Assembly (NCBI GenBank): GCA_030522415.1
Contig: CM060108.1
Coordinates: forward strand, 39,547,756-39,611,755
DNA from: Channallabes apus
Lineage: Eukaryota > Chordata > Actinopteri > Siluriformes > Clariidae
Length of the DNA: 64,000 nucleotides
Direction: 5' to 3'
Positions within the stretch are counted from its first letter, which is position 1, and each line of letters begins with the position of its first letter. Shown piece by piece: positions 10,995 through 19,808 of the stretch. The notes under the pieces are model-generated. The model saw only the letters and a program-made list of their open reading frames with translations. It had not been told where the DNA came from and did not search any database. A program made the translations under genes and the position numbers.

Positions 10995-11723
10995 GTGAGT
11001 AAGAGACTTTCTGTTAAGTGATTCTGTACGACACTGAACATGTGAACAGCGTCACAGTATCGTAACATTTACACAGATACACACAGACTCATTCAGCAAA
11101 ATTTCTCTTTCATCAAGAAACTTCTAAAAACTTCTAAAAAGAGAAATCTAATCGTCAGTCACTGCTCAAATATCAGAGTCTTTTATCTTTAGTTTCTTGT
11201 TCCCTTTCTGACACTCATGCAGCATCTTATGGAGGATAAACATGTTTTAACAAAAGGCTGTAAAATAAAAAGCAACCTGCTGTAAAATCACGACATTAAA
11301 ATATGTAATTAATTTAAAGTACAATTTAGGAAAATTCCATTAAACCAATTAACTGTTCATTAGTCCTTCATTATTGGATCATATTAGTTGTATTATAGTA
11401 AATTATTTAATTAAACCTAAATGACATTTGATATGAAGACATTAAGACCATTTTAATGTAACAGTAAATGTAATTTAATGTAAATTTAACTTTCCCACAG
11501 AAATAAATGCCTGTGTTTTAATTTTACCCTAAGTGAGTCCTGATTCCTCAACTCACTGAGCAGTAAAGTTAATTATCTCATGTATACAGGGATTTTGTCC
11601 CTCTGCAGCTTTTAAAGCTCATTTGGACATGAAACATCACTAGTCTGTAAGAGACACATTACTCCTGTGGACGTGTGGAATTTTCCATTTTCATTATATT
11701 CTACAGTACTTCAAGTGGTGTAT

Positions 11724-11754
<31 letters not shown>

Positions 11755-12110
11755 TTGCTCTGTGATAAACTGCTTAAACTTAAAACTCAGGGTTTATTCT
11801 CCTCTATGGCATCTTTCAAATGTGCAAAGCAAAATGCTGACTGTGAATGATCATTAAAAGGTAAAACACATTTAGTCCATTACATCAGTCGGCTCTGTGT
11901 TGTCTCTGTAATCTGTTTCAAAATAAGCTAGTAAGCTAGTACAGAAGCTATGCTAAGTGATAAATGGTGAGAGTATTAAAGTACACATATTAAGTGAGAG
12001 TAAAACTTGTGGTGGAATTTATTTAAAGAAATTAGAGACTCTGAGTCTAAATCACAATAAGATTTTATTACTATTACTGTGCAGCACATCTCAGCCACAC
12101 ACACACACAC
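10995..12110 (+). other. Intron block after A3, conserved after A7
   Basis: No coding sequence. Stretches such as the ATTAAGACCATTTTAATGTA segment and TTCTACAGTACTTCAA reappear in the same order at 62945-63560. A mononucleotide G run follows a short GT run at 11728-11754, and a short CA run lies at 12097-12113. Confidence 0.7.
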
Positions 12111-12114
12111 ACAC

Positions 12115-12480
12115 CATGGCTTGACATTAACTTTTCTGCTCACTGGCCAGTGTGGCTAGTGGATTTCCGGAGTCACTCGCCATTCAGCCTTTTTACTAGC
12201 CACAATTTTGTTACCAGAAAATCGCAGTTTTTTCTTCACCATGATACAGTGGTTACTCAATCGGAATGGTTATTACCGTCGCGCTCACCGCCGTTTAAAG
12301 GCGACAGCGGCCAAAATAAATCAGTTGCATTTCACAGTCATTCGTAAAATGGCCACCAGGTGGCGCAAAGTGACATTTTCATTCATCGCAGTAAATACAA
12401 CAGTGATGGTAATTTCCACAACAAACATGAAAAATCTGAACCAGAGCTATTGATGTGTACTGTACAATAATGAGTAAAAA
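12115..12480. repeat. Interspersed repeat, also at 45118-45357
   Basis: The segment from AAAATAAATCAGTTGCATTT to AATAATGAGTAAAAAAA recurs at 45119-45357 with substitutions. The left part (CACTGGCCAGTGTGGCTAGT) looks like the end of a DNA transposon. No coding capacity is apparent. Confidence 0.5.
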
Positions 12481-12797
12481 AATGTATAGTAGACTGTTAA
12501 TAAATCTAGATCAGATCTAGGTTCAGATCTTCCGTCTGCCATTTCATGAGTACTCACTTTCTTGGGTTTACTTTCTGATTCGAGTGTGTGTTTATAAGAC
12601 GCAGGTTAAATTTGTGTTTTTCCCTTGCTCCCCTTCTGTGAGAGTCCTTAGACTAATTCGAGTGGTTATCCTGCCGACTCGCTTGTTTCTGCGTTTGGGT
12701 TTACCGTCCACGCTACAAAGGGCTAACCTAGAGTACTAGAATACAGTATCATCTATAATTGGTTAAATCCTACATGTACAAGGTGATCCAATTCTTC

Positions 12798-12918
12798 ACC
12801 AAATGTTCCCCCCCACTGTTGGGCCCTTGAGCAAGACCCTTAACCCTCAACTGCTCAGATGTGTAATTAGATAAAAATATAAGTCGCTCTGGATAAGACC
12901 GTCTGCCTAAATGTAAAC
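12798..12918 (+). mobile_element. tRNA-derived SINE, 3' part only
   Basis: Contains the body and tail shared with the full copy at 17846 (CCCTTGAGCAAGACCCTTAA, GTCGCTCTGGATAAGA) but lacks the tRNA-like head. Confidence 0.7.
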
Positions 12919-13197
12919 TTATTTTCTTATTGTCTCTTATCACAACAATTGAATGAATGTTTCCTATTTTACTTTATACTCAACTATTTCTTATTTCACA
13001 TTTCAAAATTTGACTGTAATTTAATTTGCTTAAATAATAACGGCTCTTTTGTCTCTTCACAACCCGGCCCTGTAAAAACTGATACAGAAACTATGGAACT
13101 CATCACCTGATGTGCTCAACAGCATGAAACAAACAAACAAGCAAGCATTAAATAAACAATCCCTTTTTTACATTAATAAGATGTTCCTTTATTTAGC
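12918..13197 (+). repeat. Direct repeat, copy 1 (partner 18038-18316)
   Basis: About 280 bases agree with 18038-18316 at nearly every position, with only a few substitutions seen by eye. Together with the adjoining SINE tails the duplicated stretch is about 400 bases. The two copies bracket the LTR element and the FcR-D1-like exon. Confidence 0.8.
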
Positions 13198-13405
13198 CAA
13201 ACATGCAGGAAAATATATTTCTTTATTCCACCAATAGAGAAACAATCATATCAAGTGTTTACATGCCTAATATTTATATATTAAACAGATAGACAATAAA
13301 TAAATAGTCAGTATTTGGTGTGACAATGATTTGAGGACGCTTTATTCTGAGGTACAATTTATGTAGTTTTATAAGGAAATTAGTGACTAAGTTTTACTGA
13401 TTATC
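13198..13405. other. AT-rich intron, nothing recognised
   Basis: AT-rich sequence without gene or repeat that I can name. The last five bases, TTATC, are the target duplication of the following LTR element. Confidence 0.6.
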
Positions 13406-13749
13406 TGTGACGGTTAACCCCTAGAGGGCGCCTAACGCCCGCTTTTGGTTTTAGTTTGTAGTTTGTTTTTGTTTGATATTTGACTTCAGTTCCCAGTTTG
13501 CACCTCGGTCAGGTGACGTAGAAGCTCACCTGAACCGAGGGAAGTTAATTTGTTTATGTTTGTTATAAATAGCCTGACTGAACAGCAGTCAGGCGTCTAG
13601 CTTTTGTTATAGTTAAGTTTCAGTTTGTGTTTGGAGTTATGTTTGCCTTTTAATGCCTAATAAAAGGACATTGTTAAACCGTCAGCTCGCTTCCTCCGCA
13701 TTCATGCCACGCACACACTCCAGACGCAGACATAGAGGGAATCATGACA
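13406..13749 (+). repeat. 5' LTR
   Basis: TATAAAT at 13564-13570; predicted start of R at 13595; AATAAA at 13659-13664; terminal TG...CA. U3 would be about 189 bases and R about 80-90, giving a compact LTR. A four-codon upstream ORF (ATG 13639, stop 13651-13653) overlaps the next ATG at 13653 as TAATG. Confidence 0.9.
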
Positions 13750-15686
13750 GAAAGCTAGACCGTTCAAGTGGCATGGCGGAGGTTCCACCCCGGGACGAAT
13801 TTTGGGGGGGCGTGATTACCATCTCCAACGAGCTGGCGGACTGGCTAGAGGACAGCGAGGAGGACATGTACCACAGCTGGGAGTACAGCTTGCTGATGGA
13901 GCAGGAGGGCTTGCGGGAAGACAGCGAGGAGCACAGCGAGACAGAGTTCTGGCAAAGCTGGGAGAACTGCAGGTACGCCGAGGAGGCGGAGAGGCAGGAG
14001 GAGAAAGCGACACAGAGGGAGAGGATGGCGCAGCAGAGCTGGGAAGGCTGCGGGCTCGCCATCCGGCGCACACCGCCGAGAGGTGTAGCAGCCGAGGGAG
14101 AGACAGAGGAGTTCTACAGGCAGTGGGCAGAGCGCAACGAGGAGTGCATTCGTGACCTGCGCGAGCAGGTGCTGCAGCTCCAACTGCAGTTCGTCCAGGT
14201 TCGGGAGAACCAGCCTGTAGTCCCGGAAGCGATCCCCCTCCCGGATCTGGACGATGCACTCCTCCCCCGGCCACTGCCTGAACCTGCCACGGAGGACAGT
14301 GCGCTAGCGTGTCAGCAGCCGCTGTGCCATGCACCCGTTCTTCCGCCGCCTCCCGGCTTTGAGGATGGAGAGTTAGCGTGTCAGCAGCCGCTGACCGACG
14401 CACCCATTCTGCCGCCGCCTCCCGGCTTCATGGACAGCGAGCTAGCATGTCAGCAGCCGCTGACCGACGCACTCATCCTGCCGCCGCCTGCCGGCTTTGA
14501 GGACAGCGAGCCAGCGTGTCAGCAGCAGCTGACCGACGCTCCCGTTCTGCCGCCGCCTCCCGGCTTCGAGGACAGCGAGCCAGCGTGTCAGCAGCCGCTG
14601 TCCGACACATGCGTTCTTCTGCCGCCTCCCGGCTTTGAGGACGACGTTGAGCCGTCGAGCACACTGCACGCTCCAACGCCGCTGTCGAGCGCACTGCACG
14701 CTCCAACGCCGTCGTCGAGCGTCGTGCACGCTCCAGAGCCGTCGTCGAGCGTCGTGCACGCTCCAGAGCCGTCGTTGAGCGTCGTGCATGCTCCAGAGCC
14801 GTCGTCGAGCGCACTGCACGTTCCAACGCCGCTGTCGAGCGCACTGCACGCTCCAACGCCGCGGTCGAGCGCACTGCACGCTCCAACGCCGCGGTCGAGC
14901 GCACTGCACGCTCCAACGCCGCTGTCGAGCGCACTGCACGCTCCAACGCCGCTGTCGAGCGCACTGCACGCTCCAACGCCGCTGTCGAGCGCACTGCACG
15001 CTCCAACGCCGCTGTCGAGCGCACTGCACGCTCCAACGCCGTCGTCGAGCGCACTGCACGCTCCAGAGCCGTCGTCGAGCGCACTGCACGCTCCAGAGCC
15101 GTCGTCGAGCGCACTGCACGCTCCAGGGCCGTCGTCGAGCGCACTGCACGCTCCAGGGCCGTCGTCGAGCGCACTGCACGCTCCAGGGCCGTCGTCGAGC
15201 GCACTGCACGCTCCAGGGCCGTCGTCGCGCGCACTGCACGCTCCAGGGCCGTCGTCGAGCGCAGTGAGCGCTCCAACGCCTCCGTCGAGCGCAGTGAGCG
15301 CTCCAACGCCTCCGTCGAGCGCAGTGAGCGCTCCAACGCCTCCGTCGAGCGCAGTGAGCGCTCCAACGCCTCCGTCGAGCGCAGTGAGCGCTCCAACGCC
15401 TCCGTCGAGCGCAGTGAGCGCTCCAACGCCTCCGTCGAGCACTCCAACGCCTCCGTCGAGCGCAGTGAGCGCTCCAACGCCTCCGTCGAGCGCAGTGAGC
15501 GCTCCAACGCCTCCGTCGAGCGCAGTGAGCGCTCCAACGCCTCCGTCGAGCACGTCTCCGGGACCGTCACCCAGCCTCCTGGTCAGGAGGCCGAAGGTAG
15601 TACTGTGGGGTGGGTGCCCGGGGCCTCCGGCGATGCTCCGGAGGAGCATTTCTTTGGGGGGGAGTACTGTGACGGTTAACCCCTAG
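13653..15686 (+). CDS. Repeat-rich ORF of the LTR element
   Basis: 677 codons, open from the R region of the 5' LTR to the first bases of the 3' LTR. A more likely start is ATG 13773 (MAEVPPRDEFW), after the primer site, giving 637 codons. The N-terminal part (about residues 40-185) is acidic and rich in Glu, Gln and Trp, with a likely coiled coil (EECIRDLREQVLQLQLQF). Next come five 23-residue units with the pattern ELACQQPLTDAPILPPPPGF, then about 29 decapeptides, first LHAPxPxSSA, later VSAPTPPSSA. No zinc knuckle, protease or polymerase motif is seen. By position it could be a Gag-like or accessory protein, but I recognise no homologue. Because the 30-base unit is stop-free in several frames, an open frame in the repeat is weak evidence; the unique N-terminal part supports this frame. 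Confidence 0.6.
   Translation: MPNKRTLLNRQLASSAFMPRTHSRRRHRGNHDRKLDRSSGMAEVPPRDEFWGGVITISNELADWLEDSEEDMYHSWEYSLLMEQEGLREDSEEHSETEFWQSWENCRYAEEAERQEEKATQRERMAQQSWEGCGLAIRRTPPRGVAAEGETEEFYRQWAERNEECIRDLREQVLQLQLQFVQVRENQPVVPEAIPLPDLDDALLPRPLPEPATEDSALACQQPLCHAPVLPPPPGFEDGELACQQPLTDAPILPPPPGFMDSELACQQPLTDALILPPPAGFEDSEPACQQQLTDAPVLPPPPGFEDSEPACQQPLSDTCVLLPPPGFEDDVEPSSTLHAPTPLSSALHAPTPSSSVVHAPEPSSSVVHAPEPSLSVVHAPEPSSSALHVPTPLSSALHAPTPRSSALHAPTPRSSALHAPTPLSSALHAPTPLSSALHAPTPLSSALHAPTPLSSALHAPTPSSSALHAPEPSSSALHAPEPSSSALHAPGPSSSALHAPGPSSSALHAPGPSSSALHAPGPSSRALHAPGPSSSAVSAPTPPSSAVSAPTPPSSAVSAPTPPSSAVSAPTPPSSAVSAPTPPSSAVSAPTPPSSTPTPPSSAVSAPTPPSSAVSAPTPPSSAVSAPTPPSSTSPGPSPSLLVRRPKVVLWGGCPGPPAMLRRSISLGGSTVTVNP
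14297..14640 (+). repeat. 69-bp coding repeat (five units)
   Basis: Five tandem 69-base units encode variants of the CQQPLTDAP-PPPPGFEDSE peptide. They precede the 30-bp array in the same frame. Confidence 0.9.
14656..15550 (+). repeat. 30-bp coding minisatellite (about 29 units)
   Basis: The core unit is CTCCAACGCCGCTGTCGAGC plus ten bases, GC-rich and in frame. Two homogenised blocks occur: GCACTGCACG-type units to about 15255, then GCAGTGAGCG-type units, with one truncated unit near 15440. This indicates repeated unequal exchange or slippage. Confidence 0.95.
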
Positions 15687-16011
15687 AGGGCGCCTAACGC
15701 CCGCTTTTGGTTTTAGTTTGTAGTTTGTTTTTGTTTGATATTTGACTTCAGTTCCCAGTTTGCACCTCGGTCAGGTGACGTAGAAGCTCACCTGAACCGA
15801 GGGAAGTTAATTTGTTTATGTTTGTTATAAATAGCCTGACTGAACAGCAGTCAGGCGTCTAGCTTTTGTTATAGTTAAGTTTCAGTTTGTGTTTGGAGTT
15901 ATGTTTGCCTTTTAATGCCTAATAAAAGGACATTGTTAAACCGTCAGCTCGCTTCCTCCGCATTCATGCCACGCACACACTCCAGACGCAGACATAGAGG
16001 GAATCATGACA
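15668..16011 (+). repeat. 3' LTR
   Basis: No difference from the 5' LTR was seen on reading, and the length is identical (344). Its AATAAA is at 15921-15926. Identity of the LTRs indicates a recent insertion. Confidence 0.9.
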
Positions 16012-16642
16012 TTATCCCACAGAACTGTTGCTGCTGCTTGTTTTTCCAGGCAAAACCCAGCAGCTTCTATTTAGTTTTTTGTCTAATAGTGGTCACTTAT
16101 ATACTGTAGTATCCTGCTTAATCTTCTGGCATACAAATATTTTTCTGTAACTTAATTTTGTGGTGGAATCCTGAGTTTTTTTTCTACTGATTCAATTATA
16201 ATAAAGATAATAAATATATATATAATTAAGGTCATAAAATAATAAGAACTATAACAGTTTGTACTAAAAACACAGGGTGCCTTAGACTTTTGCACAGTAC
16301 TGTACATGATGCCTTTTATTCTAATCAGCTTTTACTAGCATGATTTATAAAATATTAGCCTCCATGTAAACACGCCTACTGATAGAATATAGGAATGTAA
16401 GTGTGCGTGCGTCTTGACCGTGCAATGAAAAGTAAGAAATATACATAATATTATTTGGTACAAATTTAAATCACTTAATTACAGTCATTGTATCTTTATG
16501 CTCTATGAACAGTTTAATCTATTATTGTTATTAGTTTCTACTATAAACATTTTATTTTACTTTTTGATTTAAATAAATAGTAATATAATATCAACACGAA
16601 TGTAAATACTGTATAATTATATTAATATATAATCATTACCAG
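16012..16642 (+). other. AT-rich intron before exon C
   Basis: The target duplication TTATC, then AT-rich sequence without recognisable elements. The acceptor of the next exon has a poor pyrimidine tract (TAATCATTACCAG), so it may be a weak splice site. Confidence 0.6.
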
Positions 16643-16909
16643 GTGGATCTCCTCCAGTGTCTCTGATCATCAGTCCCAGCAGAACTCAACACTTTACTAC
16701 TGACTCTCTCTCACTGAGCTGTGAGGACCAGAGAGACTCTACTGGATGGACAGTGAGAGGACACACACACAGTGAGACACTGTACAATTGTCCATCAGTT
16801 TCAGGATCTACATGTAACATCAGCTCCCTCTCTACATCACACACTGGAGTTTACTGGTGTCAGTCTGAATCTGGAGGACGCAGTAATTCTCTCTACATCA
16901 CAGTGCACA
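16643..16909 (+). CDS. FcR-D1-like Ig exon (C) of gene 1
   Basis: 267 bases, phase 1-1, donor GTGAGT. The peptide starts GSPPVSLIISPSRTQHFTTD and carries four cysteines (LSCED, YNCPS, STCNIS, YWCQS) plus GWTVRGHTHS. This pattern is typical of the membrane-distal D1 domain of teleost Fc-receptor-like proteins, which is normally followed by a D2 domain as here at 18864. It is clearly different from the A and B types. It sits between two direct repeats and next to the LTR element, so it is exposed to loss by recombination. Confidence 0.88.
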
Positions 16910-17628
16910 GTGAGTCTCTTATCATCATCACTTCTCAGTAGTTTAATACAGGTTAGTCATTTAATACAAATTCATTACATTTGCAATTACATAGTCTTTT
17001 CAGCTCCTGTAGTCCTCAGTTTTATTTGAGTCACACTGCATAATTATAATTGTTGTTCCATAACCTCAGAAAACAGCTTTAAAATATAAACTACATTTAA
17101 TATTTATATTCTTTAAATGGCAAAAAGTAATATTAGCGAAATGTTGGTGAAGGGAAGTTAGTCTGTGAATAATACAATGGGGCGTTCAAGTCAAACCAGG
17201 ACCTGTGTTGAAATTTGGCAAAAAACATAAAACTTCAGAGTACAGTGATGAAACTGCAGAGGTTTCTTCTGCAGAGGTGGGGATAAGTACAGAGTCAATA
17301 GCCCATAAAGACAACAACAACAACAACAATTGGCATCAGTTATTTAATGAATCAAAAATATGAAGCGTATTAATTTATTAATTAATTAATTTTTTTGTTG
17401 TTGACTGCATATTTCCATATTTGTTCTGTCATAATTTCAATGACTTCAGTATTAATATGCAGTGATAAAACTTCCATTGTTTATGTTTTATTTAAACAGA
17501 CACACCTCAAAGGCAGTGTTACCAAATAAAATTTAAAGCTGATGTAAATCCTGCTCTTTATTATTAGCATTTCACAGTGCCTTGTCCTCCTAGGACAGAT
17601 AACGATTACAAGGCAGCTTTGAACTTTA

Positions 17629-17680
<52 letters not shown>

Positions 17681-17845
17681 TCCCTTATTAGTGTTTAGTT
17701 TTCTAAGTATTTTCTTCATATTTATTTCCTCGGTTTCTATATCATTGATTTTCTATAAAATATATATAATGTTTTGTTTCTAAGTACTGATGGCTTTACG
17801 TCTCCTATTGTTGTAAATTCCTATTTTGCCCAGCTGACTACAACT
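16910..17845 (+). other. Intron with (TG)n microsatellite
   Basis: AT-rich intron. A TG repeat lies at 17632-17679. A short GGGGCGTTCAAGTCAAACC segment at 17180-17198 recurs inverted near 42376-42395, suggesting a fragment of a DNA transposon. No coding sequence was recognised. Confidence 0.6.
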
Positions 17846-18036
17846 GGCCAGAGGTAGCTCAGTGGTTAATGCATTGGACTACGGTTCGGAAGATCCCAGG
17901 TTCAAACCCCACAACCACCAAGTTGCCACTGTTGTGCCCTTGAGCAAGACCCTTAACCCTCAACTGCTCAGATGTATAATGAGATAAAATATAAGTCGCT
18001 CTGGATAAGAGTGTCTGCCAAATGCCTAAATGTAAA
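17846..18036 (+). mobile_element. tRNA-derived SINE, complete
   Basis: The head resembles a tRNA gene with an A box (GGTAGCTCAGTGG) and B box (GGTTCAAACCC). The tail has GTCGCTCTGGATAAGA...CTGCCAAATGCC, common in fish SINEs. There is no stable anticodon arm as in a real tRNA gene. The transcript would be made by RNA polymerase III. Confidence 0.85.
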
Positions 18037-18037
18037 C

Positions 18038-18316
18038 TTATTTTCTTATTGTCTCTTATCACAACAATTGAATGAATGTTTCCTATTTTACTTTATACTC
18101 AACTATTTCTTATTTCACATTTCAAAATTTGACTGTAATTTAATTTGCTTAAATAATAACGGCTCTTTTGTCTCTTCACAAACCGGCCCTGTAAAAACTG
18201 ATACAGAAACTATGGAACTCATCACCTGATGTGCTCAACAGCATGAAACAAACAAACAAGCAAGCATTAAATAAACAATCCCTTTTTTACATTAGTAAAA
18301 TGTTCCTTTATTTAGC
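18038..18316 (+). repeat. Direct repeat, copy 2 (partner 12918-13197)
   Basis: Near-identical to copy 1, same orientation, 5.1 kb apart. It begins directly after the SINE tail, so the SINE may be embedded in a larger duplicated segment. Confidence 0.8.
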
Positions 18317-18499
18317 TCCATAAATGGAAAACAAAGTTTGTGTGGACTTTGATTGTGAACTAAAACAAGCCAGTGAAATATGTAACTTAATACACACAGG
18401 AATACTGTATGTAGCTCTGGCCAACATATACAGTAGGTACAGGAAGATTATTATTAGGAAACAACAAAAAGGCAACAAACAACATTAAACCTCTGCACA

Positions 18500-18625
18500 C
18501 ATTTACATTTAGGCATTTGGCAGATGCTCTTATCCAGAGGGACTTGGGATTTGTTGTGGGATTTGAACCTGGGATCTTCCGAACCGTAGTCCAATGCCTT
18601 ATCCACTGAGCTACCCCTGGCCCTA
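18500..18625 (-). mobile_element. tRNA-derived SINE, shortened, reverse orientation
   Basis: On the minus strand it reads GGCCAGGGGTAGCTCAGTGG, then the B-box region, then jumps to the TAAATGTAAATG tail. The middle of the element is deleted relative to 17846-18036. Confidence 0.8.
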
Positions 18626-18863
18626 TGCACACGTGTCTCATATAAATGTCCAGACAATTTATTCAGCTTAGCATTTTATATAGATCAAATATCATTATTT
18701 TGGACTTCATTGTCCCATCTTCCACAACCTTTGTTAAAAAATATTGTAAGCTGATTGTACAATAATGTCGTATAGAACAGATCAGTAAAGTCCTGTTTGT
18801 TGGAATTGTGTTTTTTATTTGAGACACTTTATGTTTTCAGCTCCTTCTTACTCTTTCCTACAG

Positions 18864-19118
18864 ATGGTGATGTGATCCTGGAGAGTCCTGTCCATCCTGT
18901 AACTGAGGGAAATCCTCTGACTTTATACTGTTTATATCGCAACACAAAGATCTCAGACTCTGGTGCTGATTTCTATAAAGATGATTCAGTTCTCCAGAAG
19001 CAGACTACAGGAGAGATGACCATCAGTAGTGTCTCAAAGTCAGATGAAGGTTTCTACCACTGTACACACCCAGAGAGAGGAGAGTCACCGAAAAACTGGC
19101 TTTCAGTCAAGAAACCAG
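18864..19118 (+). CDS. FcR-D2-like Ig exon (D) of gene 1
   Basis: 255 bases, phase 1-1. The acceptor follows TCTTTCCTACAG and the donor is CCAG|GTCTTC. The peptide begins DGDVILESPVHPVTEGNP and includes Cys in TLYCLYRN, ADFYKDDSVLQ, and SKSDEGFYHCTHPERGESP. These are hallmark strings of the D2 domain in fish Fc-receptor-like proteins. A short intron (87 bases) separates it from the transmembrane exon. Confidence 0.9.
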
Positions 19119-19205
19119 GTCTTCTTACTTTAATTAGATTTGTCACAATAATGTTTCAGTTTTCAGTGTTTTAATGAGATTCAATGTGTTCACTTCTTTC
19201 CCTAG

Positions 19206-19313
19206 TTTCAGCTTCACGGTCCACTGGTGTAATAATAGGACTGAGTTTGTTCTTTATGTTTGTCCTCTTAATGATCTTACTGATGCTGCTGCTTCGCTAC
19301 AAGAGGAAAAAAG
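19206..19313 (+). CDS. Transmembrane exon of gene 1
   Basis: 108 bases, phase 1-1, acceptor TTCTTTCCCTAG, donor AAAG|GTTTGA. It encodes a short Ser/Arg stalk (SASRSTG), then about 24 hydrophobic residues (VIIGLSLFFMFVLLMILLML), then RYKRKK as the stop-transfer signal. The helix has no charged residue that would pair with a signalling adaptor, consistent with a receptor that signals through its own tail. Confidence 0.88.
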
Positions 19314-19457
19314 GTTTGATGATCAGCTCTTTCTGACTATAGAATAATAATTCTCTCATAGACAGATGTCAGTTGTTATTTCATATAATACTTCTGTTTA
19401 TTTGGCAATGTTTGAACTTTTATCACTTAACTATCACTGCTTTACTCTGTTGAGAAG

Positions 19458-19511
19458 GTGTGGAAAGTCCGTGTCGTTCTACTATAAATCAGGACACCAG
19501 TCTGGCTGCAG
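19458..19511 (+). CDS. Cytoplasmic tail exon 1 of gene 1
   Basis: 54 bases, phase 1-1, encoding GVESPCRSTINQDTSLAA with donor GCAG|GTCCGT. No tyrosine. Two AGs three bases apart (19453-19454 and 19456-19457) could both serve as acceptor and would add or drop one Glu without changing frame. Assigned from phase continuity and from the usual short tail exons of this family. Confidence 0.72.
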
Positions 19512-19599
19512 GTCCGTCTGTATTAACTATTAACACACCAGGGTCGGTTTTGGCACTAATTAACTCTCTAAAGTGTCTTTTTGTTTTTCTATTTAAAAG

Positions 19600-19641
19600 A
19601 TGGTGATAATGTCTACGAAAATACTCACATCAGGAGCACAG
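19600..19641 (+). CDS. Cytoplasmic tail exon 2 of gene 1 (NVYENT)
   Basis: 42 bases, phase 1-1, acceptor TTTAAAAG, donor ACAG|GTTCAG. It encodes DGDNVYENTHIRST. The tyrosine is in a Y-x-N context, the consensus for Grb2-type SH2 binding. It does not meet the ITIM rule because the +3 residue is Thr. Confidence 0.72.
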
Positions 19642-19751
19642 GTTCAGTCTATAGACATTTTTGTGGCTAAATATGAGATAACATTTACAACAAAACATTA
19701 CAAGAGCTTTTGTACCGATTCTGTTTTATTCTCTTTTACATGATTCTGTAG

Positions 19752-19808
19752 CTGGAACCAGTAATCTGATCTACTCACAGGTTGGCACTGGTGAAAAGAA
19801 ACAGGATG
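19752..19808 (+). CDS. Cytoplasmic tail exon 3 of gene 1 (ITIM)
   Basis: 57 bases, phase 1-1, acceptor TTCTGTAG, donor GATG|GTAAGA. It encodes AGTSNLIYSQVGTGEKKQD. LIYSQV matches the immunoreceptor tyrosine-based inhibitory motif (I/V/L/S-x-Y-x-x-L/V/I). In other receptors such a site recruits SH2 phosphatases, so an inhibitory output is inferred. Confidence 0.75.

Larger units (their letters stand above)
13406..16011 (+). mobile_element. Non-autonomous self-priming-type LTR retrotransposon
   Basis: Two 344-bp LTRs (13406-13749, 15668-16011), identical as far as I can compare by eye, begin TGTGACGG and end ATGACA. The whole is flanked by TTATC (13401-13405, 16012-16016). The 1,918-bp interior has no protease, reverse transcriptase or integrase. 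No TGG primer site complementary to a tRNA end follows the 5' LTR. Instead AAAGCTAGAC (13751-13760) is complementary to GTCTAGCTTT (13595-13604) inside the LTR, 31 bases after the TATAAAT box, where transcription should start. That is the self-priming layout of Tf1/sushi-type Ty3 elements. A purine run GGGGGGGAG (15656-15664) sits just before the 3' LTR. It probably moves with enzymes of an autonomous relative. Confidence 0.88.

Noticed and set aside
13653..13772. N-terminal basic extension of the LTR-element ORF as certain coding sequence
   Set aside because: It overlaps R/U5 and the primer site. The ATG at 13773 after the primer site is the more usual start, so the extension is left open.
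14442..15649. Long minus-strand and alternate-frame ORFs (265, 365, 353 and 159 codons) across the 30-bp array
   Set aside because: The unit length is a multiple of three and stop-free in several frames, so these are by-products of the repeat. They lack unique flanking sequence that would support them.
17846..17915. tRNA gene
   Set aside because: The A and B boxes are those of a SINE head. It continues into a SINE body, and truncated copies of the same repeat occur at 12798 and 18500.
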